This document shows, piece by piece, positions 63,007 through 64,000 of a DNA stretch of 64,000 bases; the first letter of the stretch is position 1, and the number at the start of each line of letters is the position of its first letter. Below the pieces are notes generated by a model. It was not told the DNA's origin, ran no database searches, and saw only the letters and a list, made by a program, of their open reading frames with translations. The stretch lies in contig BIFP01000019.1 in assembly GCA_005402585.1 (NCBI GenBank), positions 62,001 to 126,000 of the forward strand, read 5' to 3'. The position numbers and the translations under genes are program-made. Source of the stretch: Micromonosporaceae bacterium KJ-029. GTDB lineage: Bacteria > Actinomycetota > Actinomycetes > Mycobacteriales > Micromonosporaceae.

Positions 63007-63511
63007 CGAAGACAGCCGATCGCTTCTGCGACTGCGCCACCAGTGCCTGGATGTCCTCTTTGGAGGCGTCCGCGTCGATGTTGAAGGTGACCTTCACATC
63101 GTTGAAGCCGTTGCGGACGTCGCTGTCGACGCCGAGGATGCCGCGGATGTCGTGGTTGCCCTCGACCGTCGACTCGACCGAGCGCAACTGGATGCCGCGG
63201 TTCTGGGCGACGGATGCCACGCCGGCCGTCAGGCAGCTCGCCAGGCCGACCAGGAGGTACTCGATCGGGGTGATGCCGTTGTCCTCGGCGGCGAAGACCT
63301 CTGGGTGGTCGGCGGAGAACTCGGTCTTCGTCTTGTGTGCCTGCTCCTTGCCGAGCCCGAAGAAGTTCTGGATCGTGGTGGTGCTGTGCACGCCGTTCTC
63401 CCACTTGGCCGACGCGCGCCAGGTGAACTGAGCCGCCTCGGGCGCCCCCTTCAACGCCTCGCGCGCGTCGAGCAGAGCCTGCACGTTGACCCCGTTATCG
63501 GTGACCGACAT
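62963..63511 (-). CDS. OsmC-family protein (OsmC/Ohr-like)
   Basis: 182 residues from ATG 63511, eight bases after GGGAG. Typical OsmC features: [21 protein letters not shown], then [25 protein letters not shown] with one redox-type Cys in ASCLTAG (about 102). The second active-site Cys of Ohr-type peroxidases is not apparent in the C-terminal half. It is therefore more like the single-Cys OsmC/YhfA-type subgroup. The GTG seven codons upstream is a weaker start. Overlaps the monooxygenase gene by 44 bases. Confidence 0.9.
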   Translation of the reverse strand: MSVTDNGVNVQALLDAREALKGAPEAAQFTWRASAKWENGVHSTTTIQNFFGLGKEQAHKTKTEFSADHPEVFAAEDNGITPIEYLLVGLASCLTAGVASVAQNRGIQLRSVESTVEGNHDIRGILGVDSDVRNGFNDVKVTFNIDADASKEDIQALVAQSQKRSAVFDALTNPTNVTVEVA

Positions 63512-63610
63512 GTCTCGAATCTCCCTTCTCACCGGCTTCCCTATAACACCTATCGGGTTTCAAGACATTACACTGGCCCGGCCTCGGTTTGGCTAGCTAT
63601 CATCGCCCGC

Positions 63611-64000
63611 ATGGCTGCACCATCGACCCTCTCGGCCGGCTCGGTCGGCAGCGTCGAGACGCGATACCAGGACCTACCGGCCCCGTTACACCTCGACTGC
63701 GGGCGCGAGTTGCACCAGGTCCGGGTGGCGTACGAGACGTACGGCACCCTCTCGCCACGGCGGGACAACGTCATCCTCGTCTGTCACGCGCTCAGCGGCG
63801 ACGCGCACGCGGCCGGCTTCGCCACGACACCACCGGCGGCCGGCACCCGGGACGGGTTCGCGGCGGAGGGCCGCGACGGCGCGGCCGGCAAGGCCCTCGG
63901 CTGGTGGGACGGCATGATCGGCCCCGGCAAGGCCTTCGACACCGATCGCTTTTTCGTCATCTCCACGAACCTCATCGGCGGCTGCCGTGGAACGACCGGC
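63611..64000 (+). CDS. metX: Homoserine O-acetyltransferase, 3' end outside window
   Basis: 130 codons are present, from ATG 63611. Family motifs: [20 protein letters not shown] (about 28-47), [17 protein letters not shown] (about 56-72), [20 protein letters not shown] and [13 protein letters not shown] at the right edge. This is the first step of methionine synthesis from homoserine (alpha/beta hydrolase fold; the nucleophile Ser and later residues lie past base 64000). Divergent from the OsmC gene by 99 bp, with a TACACT -10-like box at 63569-63574. metY is not upstream and may follow to the right. Confidence 0.94.
   Translation, partial: MAAPSTLSAGSVGSVETRYQDLPAPLHLDCGRELHQVRVAYETYGTLSPRRDNVILVCHALSGDAHAAGFATTPPAAGTRDGFAAEGRDGAAGKALGWWDGMIGPGKAFDTDRFFVISTNLIGGCRGTTG

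Overview
The window is chromosomal DNA of a high-GC actinomycete. GTG, TTG and ATG starts are mixed, genes are packed with ATGA/GTGA/TGATG overlaps, and perfect GC-rich hairpins separate transcription units. The block pth-rplY-prs-glmU ... ispE-rsmA-tatD ... metG ... rsmI/pmt follows the order known in Mycobacterium tuberculosis (Rv1018c down to Rv1002c). Short intergenic repeats of the GGGCCCC...TTAAC type and the overall gene set suggest Micromonosporaceae (Micromonospora or a close relative). That family placement is inference. Nothing looks like a prophage, IS element, CRISPR array or integrated island; most of the window is core chromosome with short accessory stretches.

Layout. 1-2.8 kb: BMP-type nucleoside/sugar ABC transporter (ATPase cut by the window edge). 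3.0-5.1 kb: two membrane proteins and a divergent TetR regulator with two matching operators. 5.1-11.6 kb: maltose-type importer (binding lipoprotein plus two permeases) divergent from a LacI repressor and a GH13 alpha-glucosidase, with matching operators in both promoter regions. 11.7-16.4 kb: a hypothetical gene, a GntR regulator, a BrkB-family membrane protein, a 2H phosphoesterase, trpS and a CBS/CorC protein. 16.5-18.7 kb: galE-galK. 18.7-21.9 kb: cysN, cysD and cysQ for sulfate activation. 22.0-26.5 kb: pth, rplY, prs, glmU and tRNA-Gln. 26.5-27.3 kb: an HTH/homing-endonuclease-like gene with a probably broken N-terminus. 27.4-32.2 kb: fatty-acid desaturase, TetR regulator, two DUF4383 membrane proteins and an ABC-F protein. 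32.4-43.3 kb: ispE, rsmA, tatD, a hypothetical protein, an alpha/beta hydrolase, metG, a membrane protein, rsmI and protein mannosyltransferase.

43.3-53.5 kb: a long AT-richer intergenic region precedes a proline-rich membrane protein and a 1098-residue deacetylase/glycosyltransferase/acyltransferase fusion. Then come two small Cys-motif paralogues, a phosphopantetheinyl transferase, a proline-rich membrane protein, a secreted vWA protein with a partner, and a second 2H phosphoesterase. 53.6-57.5 kb: an LplABC-type sugar importer. 57.5-64.0 kb: DUF305 and DUF6153 His/Met-rich proteins, a DUF4132 protein with a small coupled partner, a flavin monooxygenase overlapping an OsmC protein, and the start of metX, cut by the right edge.

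Functionally the window combines carbohydrate uptake and use (two importers, alpha-glucosidase, Leloir enzymes), sulfur assimilation, translation and tRNA maintenance, isoprenoid and cell-wall precursors (ispE, glmU) and surface glycan or glycoprotein synthesis (pmt, the deacetylase/GT fusion). The least conventional observations are the trifunctional glycan fusion, a 59-bp unit that duplicates the start region of a hypothetical gene, a 15-codon ORF coupled to ispE, a CTG start on the first ABC ATPase, a structured spacer between the two DUF4383 genes, and the DUF4132/small-protein pair.
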